A stretch of 64,000 nt of DNA from Microbacter sp. GSS18 (GTDB lineage: Bacteria > Actinomycetota > Actinomycetes > Actinomycetales > Microbacteriaceae). The notes below the pieces were generated by a model that searched no databases, was not told the origin of the DNA, and saw only the letters and a list, made by a program, of their open reading frames with translations. The stretch lies in contig CP119753.1 of assembly GCA_029319145.1 (NCBI GenBank), forward strand, positions 1,860,001-1,924,000, given 5' to 3'. A program made the translations under genes and the position numbers. Positions 1 through 12,489 of the stretch are shown here, piece after piece (position 1 is the first letter of the stretch; each line of letters opens with the position of its first letter).

Positions 1-2
1 CC

Positions 3-896
3 GCCGTCGGGATCGGCCTCGGAGTGCTGCTGGGCCTCGCCGCGATCCCGCTGACGCTGTGGCTGTCGACGAAGCTGCTCCTCGTCCCCGCCGCGATCAT
101 CCTCGAGCGGGCCACGATCCGCGAGGCCCTCGGACGCTCCTGGACGCTGATCCGGGGCCGCTTCTGGCCGGCACTGGGGATCATCGTCCTCCTGGCGGTG
201 ATCTTCGGCACCATCGGCCAGGTCGTCAACGTCCCCTTCGCCCTGCTGTCCACGGGGCTCACGGCGATCATCGCCCCCACCGGCTCCGCCGATGCGAGCG
301 CGCTGATCGCCACGGTCGTGACACTGCTGCTGTCGCAGGCGGTGACGCTGCTCGTGCAGGCGGTCGCCGTGGTGGTGCAGTCCACCGCGACCGCGATCAT
401 CTACATCGACTGCCGGATGCGGCGCGAGGGCCTGGATCTGGACCTGCTGGCCTACGTGGAGCGGCGGGACGCCGGCGCCGCCGACCTGCCCGATCCGTAC
501 CGGCAGGGGATCGGGCGCGCCTTCGCGCGTCCCATGCCGGGACCGTACGGTGCGGGCGCCTTCGCTCCCGGCCCGTACGCGCCCGCGTCGCCGACCGGGC
601 AGGTCCCGTACCCGGCGCCGCCGGCATACGGCTCGGCGCCGCCGTACCCTGCGGCGCCGCCCTACCCTGCCGCATATCCGCATGCCGCGGCGCACCCGCA
701 CCCTGGGGCGTCGGCCGCCCCCGCCGCGGCGGCACCGCCCGCGCCGGCCGCCCCGCCCCCTGCCTCGGAGGGCGCGCCCGGCGCACACGACGCCACGAGA
801 GGGTCCGCGGACGCCGACGCGCCCGCTGCCGAGAGCGCGCCGGAGTCCACACGGTGGGCGGCGCCGGGCGACGACGAGGGCGGCGCGTGGCGCTGA
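3..896 (+). CDS. Membrane protein of the MoxR operon, N-terminus cut by window edge
   Basis: The frame is open at the left edge and ends at TGA 894-896, so about 297 C-terminal residues are visible and the true start lies outside. The visible part begins inside a hydrophobic segment (residues 1-32), has further hydrophobic segments near residues 55-75 and 98-125, and ends in a long tail from about residue 165 that is almost entirely Pro, Ala, Gly and Tyr. This resembles the glycerophosphodiester-phosphodiesterase membrane-domain proteins (no catalytic domain) that head DUF4129-DUF4350-MoxR-DUF58 operons in Microbacteriaceae. The next gene starts inside this one with a 10-base overlap, so the two are probably translated together. 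Function unknown; the tail may be extracellular or cytosolic and disordered. Confidence 0.72.
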   Translation, partial: AVGIGLGVLLGLAAIPLTLWLSTKLLLVPAAIILERATIREALGRSWTLIRGRFWPALGIIVLLAVIFGTIGQVVNVPFALLSTGLTAIIAPTGSADASALIATVVTLLLSQAVTLLVQAVAVVVQSTATAIIYIDCRMRREGLDLDLLAYVERRDAGAADLPDPYRQGIGRAFARPMPGPYGAGAFAPGPYAPASPTGQVPYPAPPAYGSAPPYPAAPPYPAAYPHAAAHPHPGASAAPAAAAPPAPAAPPPASEGAPGAHDATRGSADADAPAAESAPESTRWAAPGDDEGGAWR

Positions 897-1567
897 CCGG
901 CCTGCGGGCGCTCGCGGCAGCCGCGGCACCCCTCATCCCCGACGGTGACGAGGCCCGCGAGTGGGCGCACCGCGAACTCGCCGACCCGGTGTACGAGCAG
1001 GCGCGCCCGACCGCGTTCGACCGCTTCGCGCAGGCGGTCGGCGAATGGTTCGCGAATCTCTTCTCGGCGGAGGTCCCCGGTCAACTGGGCGCGACACTGG
1101 CGCTGGTCGCCGCCGGCGTCGTGATCGTCGTGATCGTCGCGGCGTTCCTCATCTGGGGGATCCCCCGCGCGACCCCGCGGGCGCATCACGCGGTGATGCC
1201 GCTGTTCGGCGAGGACGAAGCGCGCTCCGCGGCGCGGCTGCGCGCCGACGCAGCCGGCGCGGCGGGGCTCGCGCGATGGGACGAGGCGATCGTGCTGCGC
1301 TTCCGCGCCCTCGCGCGTGGCACCGTGGAGCGCGGCGTCGTGCACACGCCGCCCGGTGCCACGGTGCACGCCTTCGCGCGCGCCGCCGGTCGGGTCTTCC
1401 CGGCGCACGCCGACGCGCTCGAGCAGGCGGCCACGGCGTTCGACGACGTCCGCTATCTGCGCCGACCGGGCACCGAGCAGCTCTACCGGGTCGTGGCAGA
1501 CGCCGACGCCGCGGTCGTGGCGGCCGGGCCCGCCGTGCTCGCCGTGCTCGCCGAGGAGCCGGCATGA
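887..1567 (+). CDS. DUF4129 domain protein
   Basis: A 226-residue protein. I place the start at GTG 887, which overlaps the upstream stop by 10 bases; the frame is open further upstream but only as antisense-like Arg-rich sequence. One clear membrane segment lies at about residues 69-91, followed by a cytosolic domain rich in Arg and Asp that carries the DUF4129 signature (RWDEAIVLRFRALARG, then a terminal YLRRPGTEQLYRVVADAD region). DUF4129 proteins accompany MoxR AAA+ ATPases and DUF58 proteins and are thought to act in envelope assembly or transglutaminase-like systems, but no reaction is established. The stop overlaps the next start in an ATGA arrangement, which argues for one operon. Confidence 0.8.
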   Translation: MALTGLRALAAAAAPLIPDGDEAREWAHRELADPVYEQARPTAFDRFAQAVGEWFANLFSAEVPGQLGATLALVAAGVVIVVIVAAFLIWGIPRATPRAHHAVMPLFGEDEARSAARLRADAAGAAGLARWDEAIVLRFRALARGTVERGVVHTPPGATVHAFARAAGRVFPAHADALEQAATAFDDVRYLRRPGTEQLYRVVADADAAVVAAGPAVLAVLAEEPA

Positions 1568-2769
1568 GCGCGGCCGCGACGCGCGCACCCGCCGCGCGGA
1601 CCGTGCACCGGCCGCCGCGGCGGCGCGCCGTGGCGACCTGGATCGTGATCGGCGCCGTCCTGCTGGTCGTCGGCGGTGTCGGCGCATGGCTGTCGGGCCT
1701 CTACGCGTGGAGCCAGCGCGGCGCGCTGGACCCGGAGTCGGCCGGCCCGGCGGGCACGCGCGCGATCGTCGAGGTGCTGCGCGATCACGGCATCGAGGTG
1801 ACCATCGCCCGCGACCGGCAGGCGGCCGCCGACGCACTGGCCGCAGGCCCCGCGACGCTCGCCCTGCCCGACGCCCCGGCACTGTCGGACCGGGCCCTGG
1901 ACGATCTGGCCGAGCCGGCCGCGGACGTCGTGCTGCTGGACCCGCGCGCCCGCACGCTCGCTCTCCTGGCGACGGGGTCGGCGCTCGCCGGCGAAGGCGA
2001 TGACGCCCTCGCCGAGCCGGGATGCGCGCTGCCCGAGGCCTCCCGCGCCGGCGGCGTCGTCCCCGGCGCCGTCTACGTCGCCCGCGCCGACACGACGGCC
2101 TGCTACCCGTCCGGCCCCGGGTACGGCCTGCTCGTCGCAGAGGAGGACGGACGACGCATCGCCGCGCTCGACGCCCGTGCGATCCTGGCGAACGACGTCC
2201 TGGCCGCGGACGGCAACGCCGCTCTGGCGGTGAACCTGCTCGCCCGCCACGACACCGTCGTGTGGTACGTCCCGAACCCCGCCGACACCGACCTCGTCGA
2301 CACGTCGCCCTCGCTCGGCGACCTGACGCCGCCGTGGGTGAGCCCCGTGATCGTGCTGCTGCTCGCGGCCGGCGCAGCGGCCGCACTGTGGCGCGGCCGC
2401 CGCTTCGGGCCGCTCGTGTCCGAGCGGCTGCCGGTGACCGTGCGCGCGGCGGAGACGACCGAGGGGCGCGCGCGGCTGTACGAGCGCTCCGGCGACGCCG
2501 CCCACGCCGCCGACCAGCTGCGGCGCGGCACCGCCGACCGCCTGGCCGGGATGCTGGGGCTGGGACCCGCGGCATCCGCCGACCAGATCGCCGATGCGGC
2601 GGCCGCCGTGTCCGGATGGGATCCGCGCACGGTGCGCGGCATCCTGATCGAGCAGACCCCCGACGGCGACGCCGAGCTCGTCGCCCTCGACGAGCGGCTG
2701 CGCCATCTCGAGCAGGCCGTGCGCGCCGTCGTGCGCGCCGACGCCCCACGCGAAAGGAACGCCGAATGA
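1564..2769 (+). CDS. DUF4350 domain membrane protein
   Basis: A 401-residue protein starting at ATG 1564, overlapping the DUF4129 stop by four bases (ATGA). An N-terminal membrane segment (about residues 22-48) is followed by a soluble domain with the DUF4350 pattern: a GTRAIVEVLRDHGIEV opening, a DVVLLDP strand and an ILANDVLAADGNAALAVNLL helix. A second membrane segment sits near residues 258-278 and is followed by a cytosolic tail with a KIR-like helical region. DUF4350 domains resemble GATase-like folds but lack a visible catalytic Cys-His pair here, so they are probably binding domains. It belongs to the MoxR operon by overlap on both sides. Confidence 0.8.
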   Translation: MSAAATRAPAARTVHRPPRRRAVATWIVIGAVLLVVGGVGAWLSGLYAWSQRGALDPESAGPAGTRAIVEVLRDHGIEVTIARDRQAAADALAAGPATLALPDAPALSDRALDDLAEPAADVVLLDPRARTLALLATGSALAGEGDDALAEPGCALPEASRAGGVVPGAVYVARADTTACYPSGPGYGLLVAEEDGRRIAALDARAILANDVLAADGNAALAVNLLARHDTVVWYVPNPADTDLVDTSPSLGDLTPPWVSPVIVLLLAAGAAAALWRGRRFGPLVSERLPVTVRAAETTEGRARLYERSGDAAHAADQLRRGTADRLAGMLGLGPAASADQIADAAAAVSGWDPRTVRGILIEQTPDGDAELVALDERLRHLEQAVRAVVRADAPRERNAE

Positions 2770-3749
2770 CCGACACCAGCGCCGGCCCCGCCCTCGACGA
2801 CGCCGCGCTCCGCGAGGCCATGAACCGTGTGCGCACCGAGGTGGGCAAGGCCGTCGTCGGCCAGGACGGGACGGTCACCGGGCTGCTGATCGCGCTGCTC
2901 GCGCGCGGCCACGTGCTGCTGGAGGGCGTGCCCGGCGTCGCGAAGACGCTGCTCGTCCGCGCGCTGTCCAGCGCCCTGGGGCTGGACACGCGACGCATCC
3001 AGTTCACCCCCGACCTCATGCCCGGCGATGTGTCGGGATCGCTCGTGTACGACGCGCGCAGCGGGGAGTTCGAGTTCCGCGAGGGACCCGTCTTCACCCA
3101 CATCGTGCTCGCCGACGAGATCAACCGGACGCCGCCGAAGACCCAGGCCGCGCTCCTGGAGGCGATGGAGGAGCGCCAGGTCTCGACGGACGGCGTGACG
3201 CGCGCGCTCCCCGACCCGTTCCTGGTGGCCGCGACGCAGAACCCCATCGAGCACGAAGGCACCTACACGCTGCCCGAGGCGCAGCTGGACCGCTTCCTGA
3301 TCAAGCTCGTCGTGAATCTGCCGGCGCGGGACGCCGAGCTCACGGTGCTGCGCCGCCACGCGGCCGGGTTCGATCCGCACGACCTGGCCGCAGCCGGCGT
3401 GGGCCGCGTCATCACGGCCGACGAGATCCGGGCCGCCCAGCGGGCGGCGGCATCGGTCTCGGTCTCCGACGCGGTCCTCGGATACGTCGTCGACCTCGCG
3501 CAGGCGACCCGGCGCAGCCCCTCGGTGCAGCTGGGCGTGAGCCCGCGTGCGTCGACCGCCCTGCTGGCCGCGGCCAAAGCCTGGGCGTGGCTCGGCGGCT
3601 ATCCCGCCATCACGCCGGATCACGTCCAGACGATGCTCGTGCCGACATGGCGGCACCGGATCCGGCTGCGGCCCGACGCCGAGCTCGAAGGGGTGTCGGT
3701 GGACGCGGTGCTCGGCTCGGTCGTGCAGCAGACGCGCGTGCCGATCTGA
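2766..3749 (+). CDS. MoxR-family AAA+ ATPase
   Basis: A 327-residue MoxR AAA+ protein. Visible motifs are Walker A GVPGVAKT (residues 54-61), Walker B VLADEINR (about 114-121), a sensor 1 region (FLVAATQNPIE) and an arginine-rich lid domain in the last third. Length is normal for the family. MoxR ATPases act as chaperones that insert cofactors or remodel partner proteins, usually partners carrying VWA or DUF58 domains, and here DUF58 follows directly. Start ATG 2766 overlaps the DUF4350 stop (ATGA) and the gene ends two bases before the DUF58 start. Substrate not deducible. Confidence 0.93.
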   Translation: MTDTSAGPALDDAALREAMNRVRTEVGKAVVGQDGTVTGLLIALLARGHVLLEGVPGVAKTLLVRALSSALGLDTRRIQFTPDLMPGDVSGSLVYDARSGEFEFREGPVFTHIVLADEINRTPPKTQAALLEAMEERQVSTDGVTRALPDPFLVAATQNPIEHEGTYTLPEAQLDRFLIKLVVNLPARDAELTVLRRHAAGFDPHDLAAAGVGRVITADEIRAAQRAAASVSVSDAVLGYVVDLAQATRRSPSVQLGVSPRASTALLAAAKAWAWLGGYPAITPDHVQTMLVPTWRHRIRLRPDAELEGVSVDAVLGSVVQQTRVPI

Positions 3750-3751
3750 CG

Positions 3752-5053
3752 ATGTACGTCACCGCCCGCCTCCCCCTGCTCGTCGCGCTCGGCGCGCTGC
3801 CGGTCGTGCTGCTGTCGGTCGCAGGCGTCGACGCGTGGCTCGCGATGGCGGGGTGGGTCGCCGTCTCAGGCGTCGCCACGCTCGCGGATGCCGCGGCCGC
3901 ACCCGACCCGCGCCTGGTGCGACTCGAGCGCGACATCCCGCACCGGGCCCGTCGCGGGGAGCCCGTGCGCACGACGCTGCGAGTGCGCAACATCGGCGCG
4001 CGCACCGCGCGGCTGCGCGTGCGCGACGCGTGGCAGCCGACGGCGGGCGCCCCCGGCGCGCGGGCCCGCATCGTCGTGCCGCCGGGCGAGTCGCGCGAGG
4101 TCGAGGTGCCGCTGCTCCCCCGTCGCCGGGGCGAATTGGCCAGCGAGTTCGTCACGCTGCGCTCGGCGGGGCCGCTCGGGCTGGCCGGGCGCCAGGCGTC
4201 GCTCGTCTCGCGCGGTGCGATCCGCGTGCTGCCGCCGTTCACCGCACGCCGGCACCTCCCGTCGCGCCTGGCCCGGCTGCGCGAACTCGACGGCAACACC
4301 AGCGTCCAGGTGCGCGGTCGCGGCACGGAGTTCGACAGCCTGCGCGAGTACGTGCGCGGCGACGACGTGCGCTCCATCGACTGGCGGGCCACCGCCCGTG
4401 CGGGCACGACGATGCTGCGCACGTGGCGGCCCGAACGCGATCGGCATGTCGTCATCGTCATCGACACCGGGCGGACGGCGGCCGCCCGCGTGGGCGACGG
4501 CGTGCGGCTGGATGCGGCGATGGAGGCGGCGCTGCTGCTGGCCGCCCTCGCCGCGCGGGCCGGGGATCACGTCCATCTGCTGATGTTCGACCGGGTCGTG
4601 CGGGCGCGCGTGACCCGCGTGGACGGCCCCGGGCTGCTGCCGGCGCTCGTGGAGGCGATGGCGCCCGTCGAGCCGCAGCTGATCGACACCGACTGGGATG
4701 CGGCGTTCGCCGCGACACGGTCGCTGACCTCGAGGCCGTCCCTGGTCGTGATCCTCACCGCGCAGGACGCACCCGACGCCGCGCGGGGGTTCCTCGGCTC
4801 GCTGCCGGCGCTGACCGCGCGCACGCACGTCCTGGTGGGGGCGGTGACCGAGGATGAGCCCGAGGCACCCGAGCGCCCTGACGCGCTGGACGTGTACCGC
4901 GCCGCGGCATCGGCGCGCGCCGGGCACGACGCCGCGCTCGTGGCGGGGGCGATCGCGCGCGCTGGCGGCGAGTCGATCACGGGCGGCCCCGACGCGCTCC
5001 CGCCTCGGATCGCCGACCGCTACCTCGCCCTCAAGGCGGCCGGCCGGCTCTGA
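3752..5053 (+). CDS. DUF58 domain protein
   Basis: A 433-residue protein with two closely spaced N-terminal hydrophobic segments (about residues 5-45) and the DUF58 core, recognisable by GTEFDSLREYVRGDDVR and IDWRATAR in mid-protein followed by a VIVIDTGRTA strand that begins a VWA-like fold. DUF58 proteins are the usual partners of MoxR ATPases. The gene starts two bases after the MoxR stop and closes the operon. It is followed by a 78-base gap containing the aqpZ promoter. A role in envelope maintenance is the usual inference; nothing here identifies a substrate. Confidence 0.88.
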   Translation: MYVTARLPLLVALGALPVVLLSVAGVDAWLAMAGWVAVSGVATLADAAAAPDPRLVRLERDIPHRARRGEPVRTTLRVRNIGARTARLRVRDAWQPTAGAPGARARIVVPPGESREVEVPLLPRRRGELASEFVTLRSAGPLGLAGRQASLVSRGAIRVLPPFTARRHLPSRLARLRELDGNTSVQVRGRGTEFDSLREYVRGDDVRSIDWRATARAGTTMLRTWRPERDRHVVIVIDTGRTAAARVGDGVRLDAAMEAALLLAALAARAGDHVHLLMFDRVVRARVTRVDGPGLLPALVEAMAPVEPQLIDTDWDAAFAATRSLTSRPSLVVILTAQDAPDAARGFLGSLPALTARTHVLVGAVTEDEPEAPERPDALDVYRAAASARAGHDAALVAGAIARAGGESITGGPDALPPRIADRYLALKAAGRL

Positions 5054-5102
5054 CACGCGGGCCGCCGCCGCGCCGCTGCGGCGCCCAGGCGATGCGGGAC
5101 GG

Positions 5103-5108
5103 TACTCT
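5103..5108 (+). promoter_or_regulatory. Probable -10 element of aqpZ
   Basis: TACTCT lies 23 bases before the aqpZ ATG and fits the actinobacterial TANNNT pattern. The short leader between them carries an AGGAAAGGAG ribosome binding site at a good distance. No convincing -35 is visible. Confidence 0.4.
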
Positions 5109-5131
5109 CGCGGCGAGGAAAGGAGTCCGCC

Positions 5132-5914
5132 ATGTCGGATACCCCCGAATTCACCACCGCGAACAAGCTCGTCGCCGAGGCCCTCGGCACCTTCCTGCTC
5201 GTCTTCGGATCGATCGGCACCGCCCTGTTCGCCAGCGACTTCGGAACGGGTGCCAACGGCACGTCGCTCGGCGTCGGATTCATCGGCGTCGCCCTGGCGT
5301 TCGGCCTGACGCTGCTGGCGGGTATCTACACGTGGGGCCCGATCTCGGGCGGCCACTTCAACCCCGCCGTGACGTTCGGGCTCGCCGCGGCGGGCCGGTT
5401 CGCGTGGAAGGACGTCACCGGCTACGTCATCGCGCAGATCGTCGGCGGCCTCGTGGCCACGACCTTCCTCGTCCTCATCGGCGTGTTCGGGCCGGGCGGC
5501 TGGCTCCCGGACGCGCAGAACGCCGGCTTCGCGAGCAACGGTTGGGGCGAGCTGTCTCCGGGCGGATTCGGGTTCGGCGCCGCCGTCACGGCCGAGATCC
5601 TCTTCACCGGGATCTTCGTGATGGTGATCCTGGGCGTCACGCATCCGCAGCGGGGCACGGCGGGCTTCGCAGGGCTCGCCATCGGGCTCACGCTCACCTT
5701 CATCCACCTGGCCTCGATCCCGATCGACAACACCAGCGTGAACCCGGCCCGGTCGATCGCGACGGCCGTCTACGGGGGCGGGCTGGCGCTGGGGCAGCTC
5801 TGGGTCTTCATCGTGTTCCCACTCGTGGGCGGACTCATCGGGGGCCTGCTGCACCGCGGCCTGTTCGAGCGCGAGGGCGTCGCACCCGCTCAGATGGAGG
5901 GCCGCACGCGCTGA
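5132..5914 (+). CDS. aqpZ: Aquaporin Z-type water channel
   Basis: A 260-residue MIP-family channel with six membrane helices and both NPA boxes (GGHFNPAV near residue 77, NTSVNPARS near residue 204). The aromatic/arginine filter residues expected from E. coli AqpZ can be placed as Phe57, His192, Thr201 and Arg207, the water-selective set rather than the glycerol-facilitator set. The start is fixed by an AGGAAAGGAG site 7-8 bases upstream. The protein carries water and, by analogy with some relatives, might pass hydrogen peroxide, which would fit the convergent catalase-peroxidase gene next door; that link is speculation. It separates the MoxR operon from its usual SpoIIM and RDD companions. 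Confidence 0.93.
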   Translation: MSDTPEFTTANKLVAEALGTFLLVFGSIGTALFASDFGTGANGTSLGVGFIGVALAFGLTLLAGIYTWGPISGGHFNPAVTFGLAAAGRFAWKDVTGYVIAQIVGGLVATTFLVLIGVFGPGGWLPDAQNAGFASNGWGELSPGGFGFGAAVTAEILFTGIFVMVILGVTHPQRGTAGFAGLAIGLTLTFIHLASIPIDNTSVNPARSIATAVYGGGLALGQLWVFIVFPLVGGLIGGLLHRGLFEREGVAPAQMEGRTR

Positions 5915-5934
5915 GCGCCCGCGGCGCGAACGAC

Positions 5935-5973
5935 GGACGGCCCGCCCCCGATCGAATCGGGAGCGGGCCGTCC
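5935..5973. terminator. Bidirectional hairpin terminator between aqpZ and katG
   Basis: An 18-base inverted repeat (5935-5952 and 5956-5973) with one mismatch and a 3-base loop lies between the convergent stops of aqpZ and katG. It is GC-rich and has no clear T-run on either side, as is common for actinobacterial terminators. The position makes it likely to serve both genes. Confidence 0.75.
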
Positions 5974-5989
5974 GGCCGTGCGGTGGCGA

Positions 5990-8741
<2,752 letters not shown>

Positions 8742-8747
8742 GACTCC

Positions 8748-8776
8748 AGCCTAGCGTTGTTTTGAGTCATCCAAAA
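8748..8776 (-). promoter_or_regulatory. furA promoter with possible FurA operator
   Basis: On the minus strand TAGGCT (8748-8753) ends six bases before the furA GTG, placing transcription start at the start codon. Upstream, an AT-rich dyad TTTTG-N7-CAAAA (8760-8776) covers the -35 region, stands out from the GC-rich surroundings, and is well placed for autorepression. Sequence match to a defined FurA box is only partial. Confidence 0.5.
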
Positions 8777-8789
8777 GAGCGACATCCGC

Positions 8790-9785
8790 TCAGCCGGCCA
8801 CCACGGTGGGCGTGCCCGCCTCGTACTCCGTCAGGTCGCCGGTCTCGCCGCGGCGGTGGGCGCGACCGCCCACCCACAGCATGTAGAGCAGGAAGGCCGC
8901 GAGCGCAAGGGCGCCGATGCCGATCTTGAGTGGCCACGGCCACGCCTGACGCGTGACGAATCCCTCGATCAGACCCGAGACGGCCAGGGCGAACACGAGT
9001 CCGACGGCCACGGTCGCCAGCGACCGCCCCGCGGCCGCGAGCGACTCGCCCCGTGGGCGCGGCCCCGGGGCGACCCACGCCCAGAAGATGTGGAGCCCCG
9101 CCGCCGCGGCGACGAAGACACTCGTGAGCTCGAGCAGGCCGTGCGGGAGGATGAACAGAACGAACACGTCACCCCGGTCGAACGCGAACATGACGGCGGC
9201 GGCGACGCCCACGCCGACGGCGTTCTGCACCAGGACCATGAGCGGCCAGAATCCGGTGATGCCGAACATGACGCACTGGGCCGCGATCCACGCGTTGTTC
9301 GTCCATACCGTCCCGGCGAACACCGCCGCCGGGTTCTCGCTGTAGTACCCCGTGAAGTCGTTCTCCGCGTACTGCTCCAGCTGCGCGCGCGACCCGAGAC
9401 TCGCCACGAGCGCCGGATCCGAGTTGACCCACAGCGCCACGACGGCCACGACCGCCGTGAACGCCGCGGCGATCACCAGTGTGGTCCAGCGCAGCCGATA
9501 CAGCGCTGCGGGCAGCTGCAGCGCGAAGAACCGCGGGATCTGGCGCAGCGCGTTCTCGGGGGCGCCGGTCAGGCGCAGGCGCGCCCGACCGAGCATCGTC
9601 GAGACGTGGTCGGAGTGGACGCTGCGCCCGGCCGACGTCTTGATGTCGGCGAGGTCCGCCGATGCGGACCGGTACCGCTCGACCAGCTCGTCGACCTCGG
9701 CGCCCGACAGGCGTCGCGACCGGCTGAGCTCGTCGAGCCGTTCCCACTCGGCGCGGCGGGCTGCCGCGAGGGCGTCGAGGTCCAT
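8790..9785 (-). CDS. Stage II sporulation protein M-like membrane protein
   Basis: A 331-residue member of the SpoIIM/DUF95 family. The first 100 residues are soluble and helical (MDLDALAAARRAEWERLDEL onward); the rest holds about six membrane segments with the family features GYYSENPAAVFAGTVW and LPHGLLELTSVFVAAAAG. This organism type does not sporulate and the protein is one of the SpoIIM relatives found with RDD, MoxR and DUF58 genes in actinobacteria, where its role is unknown. It is divergent from the RDD gene with only 16 bases between start codons. I chose ATG 9785 because a -10 box lies just upstream; a longer version would overlap the RDD gene on the other strand. Confidence 0.85.
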   Translation of the reverse strand: MDLDALAAARRAEWERLDELSRSRRLSGAEVDELVERYRSASADLADIKTSAGRSVHSDHVSTMLGRARLRLTGAPENALRQIPRFFALQLPAALYRLRWTTLVIAAAFTAVVAVVALWVNSDPALVASLGSRAQLEQYAENDFTGYYSENPAAVFAGTVWTNNAWIAAQCVMFGITGFWPLMVLVQNAVGVGVAAAVMFAFDRGDVFVLFILPHGLLELTSVFVAAAAGLHIFWAWVAPGPRPRGESLAAAGRSLATVAVGLVFALAVSGLIEGFVTRQAWPWPLKIGIGALALAAFLLYMLWVGGRAHRRGETGDLTEYEAGTPTVVAG

Positions 9786-9801
9786 TTGCTTTACTGTACC
9801 C
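9786..9801. promoter_or_regulatory. 16-base divergent start region with a shared symmetric -10
   Basis: The two start codons of the SpoIIM-like and RDD genes are separated by 16 bases. On the minus strand TACAGT (9793-9798) ends seven bases before the SpoIIM ATG; the overlapping TACTGT (9794-9799 region) reads as a -10 on the plus strand close to the RDD ATG. Both messages would be leaderless or nearly so. Confidence 0.4.
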
Positions 9802-10662
9802 ATGCCTCCTGCCGCGGACCGTGGGGCCGCCTCAGCGCCGGTCGTCGTCGAGATCCACCAGGACGAGGTGCTCACCGGCGAGGCCGTCGCGCTCGACGTG
9901 CAGCCCCTCGGCTACTTCCTGCGCGCGCTGGGGACGGTCATCGACATGCTCGTGGGGGTGGCGGCCCTCGTGCTGTTCGGGTTCGCCGCCGGCTGGCTGG
10001 TGTCGGCGGGCGCCCTCGACGCGAACGTCGTCCCGATCCTGTCGATCGCGGTCGTGGTGATCGTGACGATCGTGGTGCCGACGGTCGTCGAGACGACGAC
10101 GCGGGGACGCAGCCTCGGTCGGCTCGCCGTCGGCGGGCGCATCGTGCGCCTGGACGGCGGCGCCGCGGGATTCCGGCACGCCTTCATCCGCGCCGTGCTC
10201 GGGGTGTTCGAGCTGTGGTTCACCGTCGGCGCCGTGGCCGCGCTCGTGGGCGCCTTCACGCCGCGCGCGCAGCGACTGGGCGACCTCGTCGCCGGCACCT
10301 ACTCCGAGCGGACCCGCACGCCGCGGCTGCCGGACGTCTCGTCGCAGCTCCCGCCGTCGCTGGCGCCGTGGGCGCGCGTGGCCGACGTGGCCCGGCTGCC
10401 CGATCCGCTCGCCCGCCGGCTGGCGCGGTTCACCGCGGGTGCGGACCGCCTGGATCCGCCGGCACGCGCCCGGCTCGCCGCGGCTCTCGCGGACGAGGCG
10501 AAGGCGTTCGTGTCCCCGGTCCCCGCGAGCGATCCCGAGACGTTCGTGCGCGGCGTCGTGGCGATCCGGCGCGATCGCGAGTTCCGGGCCCTCGAACTGG
10601 AGAGCGCGCGCGTGGCCGGGCTCGTCGGCGCGCACGAGCGGCGCGGGCTGCCCAGACGCTGA
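9802..10662 (+). CDS. RDD family membrane protein
   Basis: A 286-residue protein with an RDD domain at about residues 32-170: two to three membrane helices, the TTTRGRSLGRLAVGGRIVR loop and the RAQRLGDLVAGTYS motif with the terminal Arg-Asp pair that names the family. The last 110 residues form a soluble Ala/Arg/Glu-rich helical extension without recognisable domain. Function of RDD proteins is mostly unknown; some are cation antiporters. It pairs with the divergent SpoIIM-like gene, as in many actinobacteria, and is convergent with ahcY, with 43 bases between the stops. Confidence 0.86.
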   Translation: MPPAADRGAASAPVVVEIHQDEVLTGEAVALDVQPLGYFLRALGTVIDMLVGVAALVLFGFAAGWLVSAGALDANVVPILSIAVVVIVTIVVPTVVETTTRGRSLGRLAVGGRIVRLDGGAAGFRHAFIRAVLGVFELWFTVGAVAALVGAFTPRAQRLGDLVAGTYSERTRTPRLPDVSSQLPPSLAPWARVADVARLPDPLARRLARFTAGADRLDPPARARLAAALADEAKAFVSPVPASDPETFVRGVVAIRRDREFRALELESARVAGLVGAHERRGLPRR

Positions 10663-10705
10663 CGCATGCGCGGGGCGTGCACCCTGCGGGCGTGCCCGGC
10701 CGGGA

Positions 10706-12169
<1,464 letters not shown>

Positions 12170-12206
12170 CCCGTCATTGTCCCACGCCGGGTGCCGCGCG
12201 CGTCGG

Positions 12207-12413
12207 TCAGGTGCGCAGGGTCTCGTGCCGCACGACGATCCAGCCACGCGGCACCGAGAGGCGATCGGTGTGGATCGCGCACAGGTCGTGCGCGTGCGGG
12301 TCGCCGGCGGCTCCCAGCGGCCCGAGCGCCGCCATCTGGTCGCCGTAGTCGTAGGTGAGGGTCGACACCGCCTCGCGGGCGCACCCGACCTTGGAGCAGA
12401 GTCTCTCGCGCAT
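12207..12413 (-). CDS. DUF3499 family protein
   Basis: A 68-residue protein matching the short actinobacterial DUF3499 family: [20 protein letters not shown] at the N-terminus, an [20 protein letters not shown] middle and [10 protein letters not shown] at the end. Three Cys and two or three His residues suggest a metal site, but none is proven. In mycobacteria the homologue lies between the whiB2 and ahcY region genes, and the same neighbourhood is kept here, with the zincin-like gene divergent on the other strand. It is probably co-transcribed with ahcY. Confidence 0.85.
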   Translation of the reverse strand: MRERLCSKVGCAREAVSTLTYDYGDQMAALGPLGAAGDPHAHDLCAIHTDRLSVPRGWIVVRHETLRT

Positions 12414-12477
12414 CGCGGACCACGCTATCGCCCTCCCGCCCCCCGAGCGGCAGGCCGCGCCGGGGAGGCTCGGCGCC

Positions 12478-12483
12478 TAGGAT
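12478..12483 (+). promoter_or_regulatory. -10 element of a leaderless zincin-like gene
   Basis: TAGGAT ends exactly six bases before ATG 12490, so transcription should begin at the start codon. The upstream 55 bases are GC-rich with no clear -35. Confidence 0.5.
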
Positions 12484-12489
12484 GGGCGC

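Noticed and set aside
662..3262. Very long minus-strand open frame opposite the DUF4129-MoxR genes
   Set aside because: Arg/Pro/Ala-rich antisense translation caused by high third-position GC; the plus strand encodes recognisable domains with overlapping starts and stops.
8790..9785. Evidence for sporulation
   Set aside because: SpoIIM relatives occur widely in non-sporulating actinobacteria with RDD and MoxR genes; no other sporulation gene is seen.
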